Positions 11,609 through 23,669 of a DNA stretch of 64,000 nt are shown piece by piece. Each line of letters begins with the position of its first letter. Positions within the stretch are counted from its first letter, which is position 1. The DNA comes from Akebia trifoliata (Eukaryota; Streptophyta; Magnoliopsida; Ranunculales; Lardizabalaceae). The notes beneath the pieces are model-generated. The model saw only the letters and a program-made list of their open reading frames with translations. It was not told the DNA's origin and ran no database searches. The translations under genes and the position numbers were made by a program. Where the stretch lies: assembly GCA_017979445.1 (NCBI GenBank), contig CM030717.1:22927288-22991287 (forward strand), given 5' to 3'.

Positions 11609-13332
11609 TCACAAATTTTCTCTCTAAATGATTTCAAAACATAAGCGAATTTAGGTGTGATCATTTAAGCCTTCAATTTAAAATGAATGGTGATGAATCC
11701 CGAATCAAAGTTGAATGAGTCTTCTTAAATGAAAATTAAGTTCCATAAAGCATAGTTATTGGTCTTACCATCGTCTTATATAACTTTCCCTTTAACGAGT
11801 TTGGTGTGTGCCGATCACATAGCACTACAGAAGCGCACACCTTCACTTAAACCATCAGACTATAATTCTATGGACAACAACTTCCTCAACCTCTCCATCC
11901 TTATGTCTAACATACACTAAATAATGAAAATGGTCATTTCAGGATATTTTTAGACCATCAATTCATTGAACATTCCTCCTCCACATACTTGGCCTTTGTC
12001 ATAATTATTTTAAAGGCCCCTTGGACGGTTAAATATTGGATTCCAACACCTTGGGCACTAAATTTTGGAGGCATGCTGGAGTGACCTCAAGATTGGGCTC
12101 ACATAGCACACGGGACGTGAAAGTTTATGGGAAGCATAGATGCTTTAATCGCAAAATGAGTGAAAAAGCATCTATGATTCCCATACACTTTTGCGATATA
12201 TCATGGATTATTTCGACTCCATCGAGTCATTATCAACTTATATTTCTTTGTTTCAATAGGACTCTTTACTGTATTGCAGTGACAGTGGTAGCCAAGCTTT
12301 TTGAAACTACTCGAGTTCCCTACTTGAATCTTCACTTTCAAGTGGTCTATTTTTGTGCTCACGGAACAACATTCCTTGTCAGGTGTTGGTCTACTAATTC
12401 GTTAATTTGATCCTCTCTGAAATTCGATGTACACAAAACACGAGCACTCGGAGCATCTACATTTGAAACGTGAGAAGTTGAGGCAAATGAAGCATCTCCA
12501 TAGAAATTTAGTCCCATTTTAAATGCAATAAACCTCTCCAAGATTTGACAGATATTAAAAAGATACTGGTGAAAACTTTTCGTATTTTAAATTGATCCAA
12601 AATTTAAATTTCCTACTTCATATTTAAGGTAAGGTTGAGATTTGTTCCACAAACAACACCTTAAAAGTAACCATAATGTTCTTTGAGTTCTACATTGACT
12701 TTAATTAACTTTGGGCTAAATCGCCCAAATAGGAAAATGATATAATAAGGTGGCACTGATTTGGTAATGATGTGCAAGGTGAAAGAGGATTTTGATAGTG
12801 TATTTGGAGTGCATAATACCATGTTTTAAACACGAGAAAAAGTAGCCTGGGCTGGGCTGTCAATCCACATATATCTCTATCTATCAAGTATGCGTCATCA
12901 AACTCTCATTCTCACGTTCACACGCGCATGTGAACCTAAAAGCCAAAATCAAAACCCATGGTATTGACATATGTATAACTCTCTTGAAACATCATAATCT
13001 TTTGTATGGCTTGAAAATTATTACACCAAAATATTCAAGATAGGATAGCTATCATCTATTGAAATGGAGCATCTCTTGTCAAAAAATATTTTTCTTCCCT
13101 GGAGGAAGGAGTGAGAAGAATAATCATGTTATCTAATATCACCCCGTCCTCTGTGCGTGCACTAAGGTTCTGATATGAATGAAGATAACATACATACACA
13201 GGGCTAGAGAAACACTACTAACCTTGGAAACATTACCCATAAGGCCGTAATCAAGATTTAACGAGGAGAGATTATGTTAGGAATGAATGCATGGATTTCT
13301 TTTCTTACTGTTGTAGTTACCACCACACTTTT
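11609..13332. other. 3' flank of the sorting-receptor gene, no gene seen
   Basis: Contains a MITE fragment (12060-12200) and otherwise AT-rich DNA. The receptor's 3' untranslated region must begin at 13332 and run downward, but I could not fix a polyadenylation site. Confidence 0.5.
12060..12205. mobile_element. MITE fragment, same family as the copies at 21.3 and 23.4 kb
   Basis: Contains GCATAGATGCTTTAA and, 27 bases on, GAAAAAGCATCTATGATTCC, an inverted repeat found again in the intron-1 MITE of the receptor gene (21320-21780) and at 23405-23575. The outer terminal repeats are not intact here. Confidence 0.5.
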
Positions 13333-13670
13333 TCAGATGTCCCCGTGGGGCATGTGATTTGGGGTCTCTCCTTGATTATCCAAGGGCATGTATTGCGCCA
13401 TGATAGCCCGGATCTCAGAATCCATATATCTCTGAATTAGAAAGAATTCACAAAATATCTGAGAAACATTAGAACGTAAAGAGAAAAAGGATACAGAAAG
13501 GCAGATAACCCAACAAAAAAAAAACAAGAGAGGAGAAGAAACTCTCCATGATAAAGAGCATACCCGGATTCTGTACTTGTACACAGCATACCCTCCAACT
13601 CCAAAAGCGGCTAAGACGAGGAAAATGACCAACACAAAGTTCCAACTGACTGCCCTTTGGGTATCCTTAC
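13333..13670 (-). CDS. VSR: VSR exons 11-12: membrane span and cytosolic tail
   Basis: Exon 11 (13670-13564) joins in phase 1 to form TCISKD, then gives a ~21-residue hydrophobic span ([21 protein letters not shown]) and KYRIR. Exon 12 (13431-13333) gives [17 protein letters not shown] and the acidic, His-containing end to the TGA stop at 13335-13333. The tail motifs (YMPL, and the upstream EIRAIM) are those known for clathrin-adaptor and recycling signals in this family. Confidence 0.93.
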
Positions 13671-16600
13671 CTGCATCTTTCCACAGTAGAAAATTAACAG
13701 TTACCAAGTAAAGAGTGTTGTGTATTGTCTTGAATTATATTGGCGGTACGCAGAGTTGCGGATATGCAAGAGGCAGTGTCCCCCCTCCCCCCCAAAAGAA
13801 CTTTTTAGGGTTATATGAAAAGGGTAATTTTGTACTATTTTCTTATGGGTTTTCTATTTTTGGGTGGTTTCTGTTTTTGGGAGATAAACGGGTTTCAGCA
13901 ACTCCACGTTTTACAAATAGAGATCTCTAAAGCTGTAAAACTCAAAAGAAAATAGTGATTGTTCTTGTTCTAATAAGTGGATGTAGGCACACTGCCAAAC
14001 TGCGTAAATCCTTGTGTTTTGAGCTATTTTGTCATCTCTGTTGTTTCGTTTTTTCACAAAGAGAAATAGAAAACAGGGGCCAAAGTATCCCAGAAATTCC
14101 AAGAATTGTCAAAATATACTAGAAATATTCCTCTTGGGACAATCATATTCACCATTTCTAAAGTAAAAAAAGGTACCTAGGTATAATAAAATTGACAATT
14201 TGTACATTTTATGAGAATTAAGCTTCAGATATATAATTAGAGTTTGGACCCCAGTGGATGGAAGCCAGGCAAACAAAATTGGTAGGGAAGAATTAGACGT
14301 GATTGTTAGAGGTGCTATTCTAAATCAAGGTAGACCAAAAAATTATCTTAAGACACTCACTTATGCACGTGTCATGCTCTCGCATATACAATAAATCACC
14401 GTTGCAGCTGCATTCATAACTTCCCCAAGTGTCCTTGCATTTGCACCCGGGACATTGGCACGCAAGCTTTTCTTTGCATTCATCCACATCTGAAACAGCC
14501 AAATGTAAAACAAGTGTACTTTGAGATAGAAACGCTTAAACCACATATAAGATCAAAGAGTATAAAATCAAAGTCCAAACACTTATATTGTTCAAGTGGG
14601 CCATCAACTTAACCAAGGCCAACTCAAGTGGTCACCATAAATTTAGGTCTCCCACCTTTTTAGGTACAGATAGATACACTAAATTATCACCATCATATTG
14701 GGGTTTTTATGGTTTTGCCCTCCTTCAAATCATAAATGAACGATTTGGGCCCTCATCTATTGGAAAAACCCCTTTACATACACAGGTCATCAATTTTCCA
14801 TGAGGGCCCTCTGTGCTGTATGGAAGATTAGAAATTTTTCCTCGGATATTATTTCCTTCAAATGAAATTTATAGTGATCTGAAACTTTCAAAGAAATTTC
14901 AGACGTTATAAATTTCTTTTTATGGAAAGTTGGCCTAAATGTATTAATCGTGTTTGTAAGATATAGAAAAATCAATTAAGATAAAACTATTTAAAATAGT
15001 GAAGACTACAAAATCAACTTGAAGTGTAATAAGGAAAGCAGCGGTTTCATATTTTTAAGGTATAATCCAAAAAACCCTAACAGCAATAAATGTGAAAGGT
15101 ACCTTCACATGTGCTGACCCCATCACCTTTGAATCCCGGTGGGCACTTGCAACCTTTGGAATGGTCTTCCTAAAGAATCCATTGGAAAATCAATTAAACT
15201 TAACCGAGAAAAAAGTAATGATTACAAAATTAAATAAAAGAAAGAAAGAAAAAGAAATTATGTGTATCTAAAAGCAATAGTTGAACCACTTACTATGCAA
15301 GCAGAGTAAATCCTGCCATCTTGGGTTTTCTTCCAACAACCTCCATTGTTAATTTCACATCGTAGAGCTCCTGAAGCTGTGGAATTGTGATCAATCAATA
15401 AATTAGTTGAGAGGATATTTAATAAGGCCATACGTAGTAGATAACAACTATAAGTAAACGCAATTTAAAGTTAAATGGCCAATTTTCATTTTTTTTAAAA
15501 TGATCAAAAACTGCACCAAGCTTTATGAGAATAGTAAAAACAAAAAACCTTTGACCACAATTCAAGCATGATTCTTAAAAATATCCATACTGTTAAAACA
15601 ATAATGCCCTAAGCCCACTATCTCATGTGTTAAGATAGATAGCCATCTGTGCATGTGTATGCTTTAATTGACCTTTCTTATTTGTAATCCCTTGTTTGAG
15701 GAATGCTTATAGGTAGGTTAGCTTGAGCTCTTCTTTTTGATAATATAACGGATTTTATTGTAATCCCTATGATTTAAACTTTTATTTTTTTTATTTTTTT
15801 AAGAAAGGAAAAAAATCAATTTAATGTTTTTAATAGTTCATAGTTCTATTTTAGAAATTCTGTTTCAACCAAAATAGCCATTTACCACATTTCTATGTTT
15901 CATTGCTTTAGACTTTTCCAATTACGCTTTGTTTCGGTCCCCTTTCTAGTTTCAACCAACATAAAGACAGGACACATTAATAATTATAAAAAATAAAAAA
16001 TAAAAGAGGAAAGAAATGCAAATGCCTTGCAAAGATAAATGAAACTGGAAAATAATTGAGAGCTAGATCTAGTCATTAAACATCCATTAACAGTTGTAAA
16101 TTCACACGTTTGGGCGTTCATGTTCATATTACACATCCAAAACCCCACATTTGTGATCATCTGGCCTATTCCTAGAAACAAACACTTGGAAAATCTCTAT
16201 AACTTTCGAGTGTATATGACACAAGGACTTGTTTCTCCAAAAGGATTAGAAGAGTGCAGCTAATATCGATTCATTAAGCATCCTATGATGCATATATGTG
16301 TGTCACGCATGTGTGTGGGTTTGTGTGCATGATCACATTACACTTCCAAAACCCACATTCGAGGTCATCAAATCCAAGACTAGAAACTGATACTTCTAAA
16401 ATTTTGAATGGCCCAAGGACTTATTTCTCCAAAAGGATTCGAAGAGTATAAAATAAAGCTCCCAAAAATATTATTCTTTCCTACAAAGAAAGTTGTGAAC
16501 TGATTAGAATTAGACAGATATTTTTATTAAAAGTGAACTCTAGATCACACTTTTTTTCATATTGGTTGAAGGTGGTGCTTCGATCCTAGGATCTGAGGTT

Positions 16601-19600
16601 TTAACACTAGAGCAAACATTTACCTTCACAATGAGTATAACCATCACCAACAAACTTCACACCTTGAACAACAGGGCATTCACACACTCTCCCCCGAAAA
16701 GTATCCTGCATCATAAACCACGCAATATACAATCAGATAAATTGTCTAAGAACACTAAGAATCAACTGGAAACTCAGCAATCATTGACTTTTACCCACTC
16801 ATCGTTGCTTGACTTGACACAAAACATAGAAATTAGAAAACTTAAAACGGAAAAAAAAAAAAAAATCATATTGAAGACCTAACCTAGATCTCCTTTTCCT
16901 CCTTTTTAAGAAAATTTAAATCATTACCATTTAAATGACCCCCCCCCCCCAAATAAAAAATAAAAAAGATCAACAACATGAACAAACCTTAATAATAATA
17001 ATAAAAACTTATGGTGAATAAGTTTACATGATAAAAGTACCTTGCATGCAGTAATGTTAGCAGCCTTATCCTGCCAGCATCCACCATTATTATCCAAGCA
17101 CTCGTTTGTTTCAATCCCTTTACATTTAGAGAAAATAAATCTCAGCCCCTCACGAAAGACAGATGAGAATATATGTGATGGATGTGATGTCCACTCAAAA
17201 CAAAAAAGCGGCACACTGACACTTCTAACATTTTGGCTTACCGCCACTTAAACAAACAGCTGGTTCGGTAGTCTCTTGAAAACCTGCACATATGGCTTTG
17301 AGGACTGCTCCTTTATCCAACTTACCTAAAACCAATCAAAAGAAAAGGTTAGATACAGAGTCAACCACATGATGAAGCTCCAATCAAAATAATTAAACTA
17401 AAGTTTCTTCAAACCTCTATATTGTCTGTTGTTGATTACAAGAGTGGGCAATATAGTCACATCTCCTCGAGAACCTTTGCCAATCTAAAATCAGGTAACA
17501 CAAGATCAAGAATAAAGTCGGCATAGAATCACATGCAAGTGCAGCAGGGGGGGGGGGGGGGTCCCATACCTCAAATCAAGAAAAAAATAGTTGCAAATTT
17601 AACCTGAGAATTCTGTTCTTCTTTAAGCACTGAATTGTCAACATCGGCTTCAGGATCTCCTATACACTGATCTATTTTCTTGAGGTCGAGACCTGATAAT
17701 ACATGTTCAGAGGAACACATAACTAAATTGCAATATTGTATGACTCAGCTTAAGATGCTAGCACATAACCTTGCCACCAATCCACTAATTAGTAATTACT
17801 AAGGTAGTCAACTCACATAGAAGTTTAAAAACTCAAACCAGACCAAGTCAAAAATAAATTTAGCACTCTATGAGAAATGACTGGTTCAATACAGCACAAT
17901 AACTACACAAAGTTATCTGAGAACTGACCAGAAAGTTTTTGAACATTGACATTTATATCAAACACGCATTAGATTTTTGGGGACGTGACACAGAAACCTT
18001 TCCATCTTCACTTTATGGTTTAGAGATTTAGACAATTTAAAAGTTTGAAACAAATTTAATGATAAAGAGTAAAGACCACTCAATCCAGGGGCCAGGATGG
18101 GCCATATCCCAATAATAATATAAACCGACAATATTAACTGTTAACCCCCGAGGGGTTGGCTCAATGGCAATTTCTGACCGATAAGCGGTTAATGCCTGTA
18201 GGTCGTGAGTTTGATACCCAGTATGAGCACTAATTCCTCAGGGGCCACGCGAGGGCGCACCCTCACTTACCTGGTGCGTGAGATGTGCAGGTGTTGCACG
18301 TGCCCCGGGACTAGTCCTTGGACAAGACCATGGTCTATGGACTGGGAAAAGCCCAGATATGGGCCCGATGCACTGTCTACAGGGATACCCGGTGATCAAA
18401 AAAAAAAAAAAAACAACATTAACTGTTACGTAACCAACAACTCAAATAAGTGGTTTCGAAACGATACACTAAAATGGACAAGAATCTTGGGATGATCCAA
18501 TATGGTTATTGGGATATTAAATATCCAAGAGATGGCCAATAAATGGACAGACAAGATTGAGTAATATGCAGACATGGTCAGCAAGTCGGGGTCTGGGAAC
18601 AAGTTGGCAAGGGAAAAATTCAAGAAATAGTTAGGCAAGGGTTAGGACTGTGAAAATATTCCTACTAAGTGGTATTATAATAATATATCGTCAAATCCAA
18701 TATTTAGCTACAATAATAAAAATGGAAAATTACTCAAAGGACCTTTTTTTTTTTTTTTTGATAAATATAAATTAAAATTACTTAAAGGACCTTGGCGGAG
18801 GGACTTCCTTCTTAATAGTCCCTAAGTTTTGGGCTGTCTCTTAATAGTCCATTTAATAAAATTTTCTTTTCTTAATAGACCCTGGACCTCATCTCACGTG
18901 TGTAATGTCTTTGAAATACCCAAACTATCATTTTCTCATCTTCTTTACTTAGTTAGGTTTTCCAATGGCAATTGTGATCATTTTCGACGATCTTTGAACG
19001 ACGAATGGAGAATGATATTCTCTTATTTTTGAACATTTAGACGTAGTTTCTTCATTTATTTCGATGATTCATAAAAAAAAATGAAGAATGAAGTTGAGAT
19101 TCTAAATTTTTTGATGATTATGTTGTAATTTTTTATTTGAAACTATGATTTCTGCATTTTGGGTATTTCGAGTTGATTTACCTAGTATCAAACTTAAAAA
19201 AAAAACAAAAAAAAATCTCGATCATATTTATAGTGTCGAGTTCACCACTTTTTATTGTCTATTTCAACAGGTTTATTGTTGAACTCACCACTTTTTATTG
19301 TCTACTTCAACATTTAATTACTGTCGAGTTCGACAGTTTTTTTTATATATATGAAAATATTGTCAAACTCAACAATAATTAAATGTTGAACTAGACAATA
19401 AAAAGTGGTGAATTTGACACTAAATGACTGGTGAGCTTGACACTAAGTAATTAAACGTTGAACTAAACAATAAAAAATTGTGAAATTGACTTGAAGTGGT
19501 GAGTTCGACAATAAAAATGTTGAACTAGACAATAAAAAGTGGTGAACTTCTCATTGTAATGTGAATCAGATTTTACAATTTTTCGACTTTGATACTTGGC

Positions 19601-22600
19601 AAATCTCCTCGAAATACCCAAAGTGCATATATCATAGTTGCAAATCAAAAGTTCCAAAGTATCATCAAAAAAATTAGAATCTAAACTTCATTCTTCATTT
19701 TTTTAATGAAACATCAAATAAATAAATAAAAAATACGTCTAAATGTTCAAAATTAAGAGAATATCATTCTCCATTCATCATTCATGATCAAAGATCGTTG
19801 GAAATGATCATAATCACCATCGGAAAACCTAACTAAGTGAAGAAGATGAGAAAATGGTAGTTTGGGTATATCAAAGACATTATAAACATGAGATGAGGTT
19901 GAGGGACTATTAAGAAAAGAAAATTTTATGAAATGGACTATTAAGAGACCACCCAAAAAGGGACTATTAAGAAAAAGTCCCTCTGCCAGGGTCCTTTAAG
20001 TAATTTTCCCTAATAAAAATGAAGTGGGGTTGTATAATTCTCATATTATGAATCCTTCAATTTTTGAAAAAGTATGATAAAAATTATATGATTTGTTAAG
20101 GTTTCTTTCATGACTTAATTGTTAAGGTTTTCTTATTCCAATTTTTGAAGGAAAAGGAAAAAACCTTGTTAGGGTTCTTCTTTATCTGAGAGAGAGAGAG
20201 GAGAGAGGGACAGAGGATTAGAGGCTGGGACTTGAGAGAGAGAAAGAGAAGTTTTATTGCATTTCTTTTTAAAGAAACAATTCTGTAAGAGGTGACTTTT
20301 TCATTTTACTTACTAAGTTTGTGACTGGAACAAGAAGTCGTGATTTATTAAAAAATTCACAATTAAATCAGTGAATTAAATAGTCAGGATTCAATGTATC
20401 ACCAAATTTGGTAACTATGTAGGCCGATTGTTACTCCAGAACCAAAACTAATAATAATAATAGAAAAAAAAAAAAATTCATGCATGCATGCAGATGTGAT
20501 AATAAATAAAACATTCACAAAAAGAAAATCTTTAAACATACCCAGAGACTGGATAACTTGATCGGCACACTCTTTTGTATACTTCTTCTCTTTCATCGGG
20601 CACCGGATAGCAAAGTCAGTTACATAGTCCCACCAAAGCCATGGCTTCCGATTTTCATTAGCAACTTTAAACAAGCAAGCTTGACGTAAATTCTGAACAA
20701 CAACATCCTTCCCATCATACCCCCTATTGAAGTCTTGTTCAGGATCTGGAGCACAGTACCTCCCATGATTGATACACTGAGACTTGCATTGTGTGCTCAA
20801 GATAAAAGCTTCTGGGCAGTACCAAGTGATGTAATGTGGGGTGAATTGAGTGTAACCTTTCTGCTCTAGTATCTGAGCTGCTCCTTTGAAGTTCTTGACG
20901 AAATCAATCTGGCTGTCGCACTTTGGCCCACATTCATCATTACTGTTCGTCCAGAACTCATACTCAACCCGCTCATCAGGGTGAGGAAGCGATTCCCTCC
21001 AATCCAAATTAATATTAACCATATCCCCATTTGATAGAGCTTTCTTGATGCTGTCCCCGAAAATTTTGCTAATAAGTGCCGAGGGGATGGTTATGTTTTG
21101 TAGGTAATCAGCCCGGGAGTTATCTTCCTCAGGGGTGTCCATTGTGATCAAAGGTTCGATCTTGTCATCAGCGACAAGGATAGCTGCCGCTCCAGCATTC
21201 TGTGCATTCCATGCCTTAAATGCGAAGTAACAATCTGCCAACAAGGCAACTCTACCAATCATTCAACTAAAATTTAAGAGATCGCAAGTGCGACTCAGAT
21301 AACTATATAAAAGGAAAATGCTGAAGTGATTGCACAGGACACTAAAATTGGCACTTAGCTGACGTGGAGGTGTGCACGGAACCGTAGATGCTTTTCCTCA
21401 AGATATGATGAAAGCATCAACAGTTCTGTGCATAGTCAAAAGTTGATAAAGTTGGAAAAACATTGGATAGATTAAAAAATAAAAATAATTATTTTAATAT
21501 AAAAAAATATGTATTTTATACATTAAATGATAAAATAACACTTAAAAATGCTAAAAATGAAAACAATAGGTGCTTTTTAAAAAAAATCCTTGATTAAATC
21601 ATGATTAATTGTAATTTTTTGAATAATCAAAGATTTTTTCAAAAACTTTGCAATTTCTTGACAAAATCGTGATTTAGTCGCGATTTTTTGAAAAAATCAT
21701 AGATTTTGTCAGTATGGTTCTGTGTCCACCTTCACGTCAGCTCGGTGTTAAACACAGTGTCCGGTGCAGTCACTCTAGGATGACTAAGTAAAAATGACCA
21801 GATATTAGAGAGTATTAAAATGTAATGTGTGTAAAACTGCACTATCAAATTCAGGAAACAAAATTACAATGTTTCAAGTACCCAATTCAGATATAGAAAG
21901 CAAATAATCATAAATAAAAACATCAACGTGTTCAAAAAAAAAACATCTACCACATTCAGGGGCGGTGCTAGTAAGAAGCTGGTGGGGGCAATATTGCCCC
22001 CACAGAACGTTGAGACACCCCTATATTTCAACTAATTACATGCCCCATTTGTCCCTCACCTCTCTCCCCATTTGCCCCCCCCCCCCCACCCTCACCTCCC
22101 TCCAGTTTTTGCTCCCCCCTTCAATTTTTAGTTGATGACATTGCCTCTTGACCGGACCTTCTCATATACTAATTGGAAATGACCTAAATATCCTTTTCTT
22201 CAACTTCAAACCAAAAACCTCTGAATTTCTCACTAAAACCATTCATCTTCAAGTTCTTGAACTATAGAACTAACCATAGTTTGCCCCCACTACAAGAAAA
22301 TCCTGGCTCCGCCCCTGACCACATTGAGATATCAAATGGATCATTCTATTTAAAGAGTAAAAGGAAATTGAAAAAAAAACACATAATACATTAAAATTAA
22401 CAGAGCTAAGTTGACCTCCTCGATCGGCAAGAAGAAAGGTTGGGAGACCACCGGGCTTCGATTTAAAAGATATGTTGACCTCGTCGAAGCCCTTGCAGGC
22501 TTTCTGATTTGATTTTGGATAAATAACAGTTCCAACCATAGTTCCTCCATACTGAGGAACCCCGAAATTTCCAATCGCACATTCGTAAATGTTTTTCAAA

Positions 22601-22716
22601 GAATCGGGAGAAGTCACTCGTAAGCTGTTCTTCTCAACCACAAATCTACCCCGACAAGACTCCGACAAGAGAAACAAAACCCAAATGATGAAAAACCCTA
22701 GCTTTCCCCTCCTCAT
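13333..22716 (-). CDS. VSR: Vacuolar sorting receptor (BP-80 family), 12 exons
   Basis: Type I membrane receptor that binds vacuolar sorting signals of soluble cargo and carries it from the secretory pathway to the prevacuolar compartment. Exons (minus): 22716-22416, 21234-20542, 17692-17604, 17484-17415, 17325-17242, 17117-17041, 16705-16624, 15370-15294, 15169-15103, 14489-14361, 13670-13564, 13431-13333. All introns are GT-AG and all phases join, giving 625 codons including the stop (624 residues), the usual family length. Domains: signal peptide ~1-23 (hydrophobic [11 protein letters not shown]); PA domain ~45-160 with [15 protein letters not shown]; central receptor region ~165-412; EGF-like repeats ~414-556, the last calcium-binding (DVDEC); membrane span ~567-587; 37-residue cytosolic tail with YMPL (606-609), the adaptor-binding signal. 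N-glycosylation sites lie at ~81, 147 and 433. The start is ATG at 22716; no upstream in-frame ATG was found. No damage is seen. The paralogue number cannot be set from sequence alone. Confidence 0.95.
14361..17692 (-). CDS. VSR: VSR exons 3-10: end of central region and three EGF-like repeats
   Basis: Exons 3-5 encode [31 protein letters not shown] and [12 protein letters not shown], the best-conserved part of the luminal region. Exons 6-7 give the first EGF-like repeat ([11 protein letters not shown]... CECP), exons 8-9 the second (CEINNGGCW... [11 protein letters not shown]) and exon 10 the calcium-binding third (DVDEC... [12 protein letters not shown]). The junction of exons 7 and 8 reads HCEGALRC, a few residues shorter than the ASGPG-type linker I remember from other family members. 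Intron 7 is the longest in this block (1,253 bases). Confidence 0.92.
16936..16950. repeat. C-run in VSR intron 6
   Basis: A run of ten or more C bases between the exons ending at 17041 and 16705. With the G-run at 17547-17561 it makes two homopolymers close to splice sites. Both are length-unstable and easily misread. Confidence 0.6.
17547..17561. repeat. G15 homopolymer in VSR intron 3
   Basis: Fifteen G in a row inside the 119-base intron between exons 4 and 3, so the pre-mRNA carries a C15 tract. The non-template strand could form a G-quadruplex. The length may also be a sequencing artefact. Confidence 0.7.
18144..18412 (+). mobile_element. tRNA-derived SINE with target-site duplication, in VSR intron 2
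   Basis: A 269-bp element with a pol III A box (TGGCTCAATGG, 18157-18167) and a B box (AGTTTGATACC, 18208-18218), then a non-tRNA body and a poly(A) tail of about 15 bases. It is flanked by ACAATATTAACTGTTA (18128-18143) and ACAACATTAACTGTTA (18413-18428), a 16-bp duplication with one mismatch. It lies antisense to the receptor gene. The near-perfect duplication and intact boxes suggest a fairly recent insertion. I cannot name the SINE family. Confidence 0.88.
18724..20010. mobile_element. Foldback Mutator-like element in VSR intron 2
   Basis: Almost the whole 1,287 bp is an inverted repeat. The left end GGAAAATTACTCAAAGGACC mirrors the right end (complement GGGAAAATTACTTAAAGGACC). The arms stay alignable through the CTTAATAGTCC repeats, the GAGAATGATATTCTC region and the CACCACTTTTTATTGTC motifs around the centre near 19370. 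It is flanked by TAATAAAAAT at 18714-18723 and 20011-20020 (9-10 bp), the duplication size of Mutator-like elements. There is no transposase, so it is non-autonomous. The transcribed intron would form a very long hairpin. Confidence 0.85.
20542..22716 (-). CDS. VSR: VSR exons 1-2: signal peptide, PA domain and central ligand-binding region
   Basis: Exon 1 (22716-22416) codes for residues 1-100 and ends in phase 1 within the Asp of DRGDC. Exon 2 (21234-20542, 693 bases) supplies residues 101-332 in one uninterrupted frame. It carries [12 protein letters not shown] of the PA fold, the N-glycosylation site LQNIT, the Cys-rich [12 protein letters not shown] stretch and [19 protein letters not shown]. 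Intron 1 is 1,181 bases and hosts two MITEs. The donor at 22415 (GTCAAC) and acceptor at 21235 (GGCAG) are usable. Confidence 0.93.
21320..21783. mobile_element. MITE with ~60-bp terminal inverted repeats in VSR intron 1
   Basis: The left arm GAAGTGATTGCACAGGACAC ... AGCTGACGTGGAGGTG ... GGAACC pairs with the complement of the right arm (GAGTGACTGCACCGGACAC ... GAGCTGACGTGAAGGTG ... AGAACC). Inside lies the GTAGATGCTTTTC ... GATGAAAGCATCAAC inverted repeat shared with copies at 12.1 and 23.5 kb. I could not fix a clear target duplication, so the superfamily is open. Confidence 0.75.
21957..22317. mobile_element. hAT-type MITE with 8-bp target duplication in VSR intron 1
   Basis: A 361-bp element. 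It starts CAGGGGCGGTGCTAG and ends (complement) CAGGGGCGGAGCCAGGATTTT, with a second inner inverted repeat GGTGGGGGCAA / GTGGGGGCAAA. It is flanked by ACCACATT at 21949-21956 and exactly ACCACATT at 22318-22325. CAGGG-type ends with an 8-bp duplication are the hAT signature. No transposase. Confidence 0.92.
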
Positions 22717-23669
22717 TTTCTCTCTCCCCACCAAATAAATCCAGAATCTAGAGCCTTATCTATCAAAATATAGGAAACCCAGATCCAAAAACCTGATCTT
22801 TCCCTCGAAAAACTCAACAATAAAGAGAACCTGGATTAAATAATGAGCAATTAACAGAATCCGGGTCGAAAAATTCTATCTTTTTTTTTTCAAAAAGACA
22901 GATAGGAAAACTCCGCGTAAGAAACAAAACCCGGAGTGAATTAAAACGATCAAATATTTAAACTAAAACCCAGATGAGTAAAACAAGCTTTTTTTTTTTT
23001 GTTCAAAAACACAAAAACAGGATCGTAAATAACCTGTTTTGTCTCTTTAATTTGAGCAGAAATGGTATTAAAAACTTGGAAAACGTGGCAGATATGATAA
23101 AAAAACGACACTTATGTCCCACTAACTATTCCCTTCTTGGAACTTTTATCTATCTCAAAAATAAATGCTCAAATACGCTCAACAGACGTGTAATGTACAA
23201 AGCCATCAGTATTTTCTCTAGATACGCTGTAAAAAATCTATGGTTCTCTGAACAATCCACGTCAGTTGAGTGTATTTGAGTTTTTTTTTTGGAGTCAGGT
23301 TAGTATTATTCTTCTAGGCAAATTGGGGTATTTTTCGACAACGAAGGAATGAATCGTCTTAATAGAAAAAAACATTATTCAATTTATCACGATATTAAGA
23401 TGTAGTGTAGTACGGTACTTCGGTTAGTCATGAGCTTGTGCTCGAGTGAACTCAAGGTGGATAGTAACCGTTGATGCTTTTTCCCTTGTATCTCAATGAA
23501 AAGCATCTATGGCTCCCGTACACTTTCACGTCTAGCTTTGCCATATGAGTTCCAGCTGAGGCACTTCAGCATTATTCAAAAATCATTGATAGAAAGTAAA
23601 TCAACATCTAGATTAAATTATATCATATTCAAGTTAAATGCACGTGCGTTACAAGTGGATTACATAAAG
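22717..23669. other. 5' flank of the sorting-receptor gene
   Basis: The 5' untranslated region and promoter of the minus-strand receptor gene should lie here. AGAGAGAAAATGAGG gives the start codon an A at -3. I see no convincing TATA box within 300 bases. 23405-23575 holds a MITE-family fragment and the rest is AT-rich. Confidence 0.5.
23405..23575. mobile_element. MITE fragment related to the VSR intron-1 MITE (inverted)
   Basis: The complement reads AATGCTGAAGTG ... GACGTGAAAGTGTACGGGAG CCATAGATGCTTTTC ... AAAAAGCATCAACGG, which parallels the left half of the element at 21320. The right half is missing. Confidence 0.55.

Noticed and set aside
12036..12410. 124-codon plus-strand open frame as a gene
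   Set aside because: It overlaps a MITE fragment, has no recognisable domain and no splice or codon support.
20399..20541. Reading-through of receptor exon 2 into a longer hydrophobic C-terminus
   Set aside because: The frame past 20542 is intron 2. A GTATG donor there joins in phase to exon 3, giving the conserved receptor sequence.
22717..22734. Six-codon upstream extension of the receptor's first exon
   Set aside because: It would need a TTG start. The ATG at 22716 gives the normal signal peptide and an A at -3.
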